Shown here: one piece after another, positions 5,659 to 7,942 of the stretch
How positions within the stretch are numbered: the first letter of the stretch is position 1
Layout: every line of letters begins with the position of its first letter
NCBI GenBank assembly: GCA_913047775.1
Contig: CAJWUE010000067.1
Location: forward strand, 1 to 7,942
Origin: GCA-002731945 sp913047775
Lineage (GTDB): Bacteria; Pseudomonadota; Alphaproteobacteria; MED-G09
Length of the DNA stretch: 7,942 bases
Direction: 5' to 3'
Made by a program: the position numbers and the translations under genes
The notes under the pieces: model-generated
What the model was told of the DNA's origin: nothing
What the model saw: the letters and a program-made list of their open reading frames with translations, nothing else
Database searches by the model: none

Positions 5659-6941
5659 AAAACCCTCAAAAACACTTCATTCGTTCCATCATCTTCCAGC
5701 AATTTATTTATAACTGTTTTTGAGCTTAGTATTCCATCTTCATGAAACCCATATCTCAACCATGCTCCGGAGAAATATACCCTCTGTCTTCCTTGAATAT
5801 TTCTTATATCTCTCTGTGCCAATATAGAATCTGTAGAAAAAAGCGGGTGTTGATAATTAATTTCTTTGAAAATCTTATTCTTATCAATTTTGCTGACTGG
5901 ATTGAGGGTTACAATTACTGATTTTTCAAGTGGCAGAGGTTGTAACTTATTTATTAGATAACTTACTGATACTGAGTCATTTCCACATTTAGATTCTGTT
6001 GAAAGATAATTCCAGGCTGCCCATGCAATTTTTTTTCTTGGAAGGACACTTTCATCAAAGTGCAATACTGCTTTATTTTTTTGATATTTAAACTTTGAGA
6101 GAAGATCTTTAGTTAAAAAATCTATGTTTTTAAATATCTCCAGAGTTTGCGGTGGATGAGAACACATCAAACAATAGTCAAAATACTCTATCCTTTTCTC
6201 TGTAATCAGCTTTAACTTATTGTCTTCAGAAATAACTTCTAAAACGGGCTCATTTAAAAACTTTTTATCTATTCGGGAAAGGGCCTTTTCTATGTAAGTC
6301 CTACAGCCATTTAAAACAGTTTTCCATTGTGGCCTTCTAAAGATCTGTAGCAACCCGTGATTCAAGCAAAATTTTAAAAATGTATATGCAGGAAACTTTA
6401 GCATTTCGTCTGTAGGTGAAGACCAGATGCATCCTCCCATTGGTAGAAGGTACCAATTTTTAAAATCCTCCGAATATTTTTTCTTTATTAACATTTCATC
6501 AAGCGTTAACTCTGGCTTTCCTTCATACTCTAAAAGATATTTTTTCGATTCCTTATTAAATCGAAGCACTTCTTTTAGGAATCTATAAAACCGAATGCTA
6601 AACAAATTCTTAGCTTGTGCAAATACCGTTAAAATATTTGTACCAGCCCATATAATGTTATCAATTCTTCTCACTACACTAAAACTCATCTCGCTTAGGT
6701 GGGTTTCAATCTTCAACTCATTAAAAAAATCTATTAAGTTTGGATATGTCCTATCATTATGAACAAGAAAACCTGTATCAACGGGAATTCTTTGTCCCTC
6801 AAAGTCTACATCTATAGTATTAGTGTGCCCTCCGAAGTAACTCGCGGATTCAAAGAGGTAAACATCATATCCCAGCTTATTTAAATAATAGGCAGCTGAT
6901 GTTCCAGAAATTCCTGAGCCGATAACTGCCACTTTTTTCAT
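5655..6941 (-). CDS. FAD-dependent oxidoreductase of the COG2907 / amine-oxidase-like family
   Basis: A 428-aa flavoprotein. Seen: the dinucleotide-binding motif VAVIGSGISG (4-13), Glu31 at the end of the second strand (VYLFESASYFGGHTNT), VDTGFLVHNDRTYPNL (54-69), GGCIWSSP in the middle, LMCSHPPQTL and the C-terminal flavin-contact block VYFSGAWLRYGFHEDG (388-403). The family resembles phytoene-desaturase/amine-oxidase flavoproteins. Homologues next to UfaM/CFA-like enzymes are implicated in oxidising or desaturating the methylated acyl chain, for instance in furan fatty acid formation in Rhodobacter sphaeroides; whether this one does so is inference. The ATG lies eight bases after the regulator stop, with no strong Shine-Dalgarno, suggesting coupling to it; the end overlaps DUF1365 by ATGA. 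Confidence 0.93.
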   Translation of the reverse strand: MKKVAVIGSGISGTSAAYYLNKLGYDVYLFESASYFGGHTNTIDVDFEGQRIPVDTGFLVHNDRTYPNLIDFFNELKIETHLSEMSFSVVRRIDNIIWAGTNILTVFAQAKNLFSIRFYRFLKEVLRFNKESKKYLLEYEGKPELTLDEMLIKKKYSEDFKNWYLLPMGGCIWSSPTDEMLKFPAYTFLKFCLNHGLLQIFRRPQWKTVLNGCRTYIEKALSRIDKKFLNEPVLEVISEDNKLKLITEKRIEYFDYCLMCSHPPQTLEIFKNIDFLTKDLLSKFKYQKNKAVLHFDESVLPRKKIAWAAWNYLSTESKCGNDSVSVSYLINKLQPLPLEKSVIVTLNPVSKIDKNKIFKEINYQHPLFSTDSILAQRDIRNIQGRQRVYFSGAWLRYGFHEDGILSSKTVINKLLEDDGTNEVFLRVL

Positions 6942-6949
6942 TTCAAACT

Positions 6950-7858
6950 TTATTTTAATTCTATAAGCATTTTATCGAAGTCTTCAAAACTTTTGACGAC
7001 CTTCACATTTTCTATGTTCTTAAATTCTGGAAAATCAACTTCACTGCCACCACCAAGTATAACTTTTACTTTATTTTTCAAATATTTATCCATTGATTCA
7101 AGGTATGAAACAATATTATTTTCGTAATTCCATTGAGCTGATGAAATAACCCCCATCACAATGGTTTTACATTTAAGAGCATTAACAGCTTCGCTCAAAC
7201 ACTCTGCAGGATGGGAAGCACCAAGGTAATTAGTTGAAACCCGATTCGCATTACAAATAATTTCTGCGATCAAAATAGGGAGTTCATGTAAGTTCCCTTC
7301 AGGAGTCGCTAAAGCAAATCGGTCAGTGTTTGGCCCTTCATTAGCCAGATTAATTTGGCCAAGCTGATCTCTAACGATTGTAGATATAATATGTTCTTGT
7401 GTGACCGAATACAGTCCTTTTAAAGCCAACTTCTCGATCTCATGCATTACAGGTAAAACAATTTTAAAAATAAATTCTTTTACGCCTATACTCAAGCGAA
7501 GGTGCTGCATCCCAGAGGCAACCAGGTCAATATTAAAATTTGCCAAATGCTGAAGTAATTTCTTTGTTTCAACAGAAGTAAACATCTTGTCTGATTCAGA
7601 ATCTTCACCTTTGTTCACAACCAGTAATGAACGAAGATCTTGCAATGAATGTCTCGCTAAACTTGAAATAGTGTGACCTTGTTCTATCAATGCAACAATG
7701 AGCTTTGCTTTGGCCAGATCAACTTCACTGTATAGTCTTTGCCCTCCTTTAGAACGCTCTGGCGTAAAGACCTGATATCTCTTTTCCCACGTCCTGATTG
7801 TGTGGGGCTTGACACCGCAAGCAGTTGAAATTACGTTTATACCAAATTCTTTTTTCAT
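6950..7858 (-). CDS. MerR-family regulator with cobalamin-binding-like domain (LitR/CarH type)
   Basis: A 302-aa protein in three parts. Residues 1-70 are a MerR winged helix (GVKPHTIRTWEKRYQVFTPE, GGQRLYSEVDLAK). Residues ~95-170 are a four-helix cap domain. Residues ~180-302 are a B12-binding-like Rossmann fold (FALATPEGNLHELP, NYLGASHP, KVILGGGSE). CarH/LitR proteins are light-responsive repressors that use adenosylcobalamin. The CarH Wx9EH motif is here A145...E155 H156, so the Trp is replaced by Ala, and the DxHxxG motif is N189-L-H191-E-L-P194: His is kept, the acid and Gly are lost. Proteobacterial LitR/PplR proteins with such changes work without B12 photochemistry, some with LOV partners, and control ufaM, photolyase and folE genes. 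It is the first gene of the operon (8-nt gap) and is probably autoregulated. The ATG has AGGAT at 7862-7866. Confidence 0.88.
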   Translation of the reverse strand: MKKEFGINVISTACGVKPHTIRTWEKRYQVFTPERSKGGQRLYSEVDLAKAKLIVALIEQGHTISSLARHSLQDLRSLLVVNKGEDSESDKMFTSVETKKLLQHLANFNIDLVASGMQHLRLSIGVKEFIFKIVLPVMHEIEKLALKGLYSVTQEHIISTIVRDQLGQINLANEGPNTDRFALATPEGNLHELPILIAEIICNANRVSTNYLGASHPAECLSEAVNALKCKTIVMGVISSAQWNYENNIVSYLESMDKYLKNKVKVILGGGSEVDFPEFKNIENVKVVKSFEDFDKMLIELK

Positions 7859-7872
7859 ACTATCCTAAAAGT

Positions 7873-7903
7873 TTCATACCGGTTACTGTTTAGATATTGT
7901 AAA
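7873..7903 (-). promoter_or_regulatory. Possible promoter of the regulator-led operon
   Basis: On the minus strand TTTACA (7898-7903) and TATGAA (7873-7878) are separated by 19 bp, a long spacer typical of promoters controlled by MerR-family proteins, with a palindromic ACCGGT (7878-7883) at the -10 side. The start point would leave a very short leader before ATG 7858. The match is modest and no other evidence is available. Confidence 0.25.
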
Positions 7904-7911
7904 GAGCAATT

Positions 7912-7925
7912 CTACTGGTTAGTAG
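7912..7925. repeat. Short inverted repeat upstream of the regulator, possible operator
   Basis: CTACT-GGTT-AGTAG is a 5-bp dyad upstream of the putative promoter, and the related word CAGTAACC recurs near 7880-7887 on the minus strand. Just beyond it, at the window edge, is AATGTATATC, an AT-rich half-site-like word. Dyads at this place would suit an autoregulatory operator of the MerR/LitR protein; this is not shown. Confidence 0.25.
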
Positions 7926-7942
7926 TACCCAATGTATATCAC

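Overview
The window is an AT-rich stretch (roughly 35-39% G+C where I counted) in which every supportable gene lies on the minus strand, so it reads from high to low coordinates. It looks chromosomal and Gram-negative: there is a lipoprotein with a clear lipobox, a Sec-exported protein and enzymes of membrane-lipid modification. The base composition and protein style would fit a marine gammaproteobacterium or a Bdellovibrionota-like predator, but the sequence alone does not settle the taxon.

First half (7858 to 3732): a MerR/LitR-CarH-type regulator with a cobalamin-binding-like domain is followed after 8 nt by a COG2907-type FAD oxidoreductase. A DUF1365 protein overlaps that gene by ATGA, and a cyclopropane-fatty-acid-synthase-like methyltransferase overlaps the DUF1365 gene. 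This matches the light/singlet-oxygen lipid module known from proteobacteria, where LitR or RpoE-ChrR controls ufaM/cfa-like genes. The methyltransferase and the regulator both carry substitutions at key ligand positions: C to S and H to Q in the enzyme, W to A and a changed DxHxxG motif in the regulator. I therefore expect a methyltransferase that is not a classical CFA synthase, and a regulator that may not use the classical B12 photoswitch.

Middle (3731 to 2479): the operon is interrupted. Immediately after the methyltransferase stop there is a signal-peptide-like open frame without a normal start. Immediately before the DUF3833 gene there is a 55-codon open frame ending in an ATGA overlap with it. 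I read these as the two ends of one decayed gene, probably a chalcone-isomerase-like periplasmic protein, as often found in this module. Between them sits about 1 kb carrying an exported protein of unknown function with higher G+C (about 45%) and a 26-codon start of a next gene that ends abruptly. This looks like an acquired segment that broke the original gene.

Second half (2482 to 128): a DUF3833 lipoprotein, a SnoaL/NTF2-like protein (TTG start, TTGA overlap) and a DUF2878 membrane module running without a stop into a short-chain dehydrogenase. The DUF2878 start has a strong ribosome binding site and overlaps the previous gene, but its frame closes after 69 codons. The rest of the DUF2878 domain continues in the -1 frame, and the switch must occur near a T9 or T7 run. 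The choices are programmed slippage, transcriptional slippage, a real mutation or a sequencing error.

I infer that the proteins together sense light or oxidative stress and remodel unsaturated membrane acyl chains. The far left (1-127) has a 14-bp tandem repeat and no gene. I saw no tRNA, rRNA, CRISPR array or complete insertion sequence.
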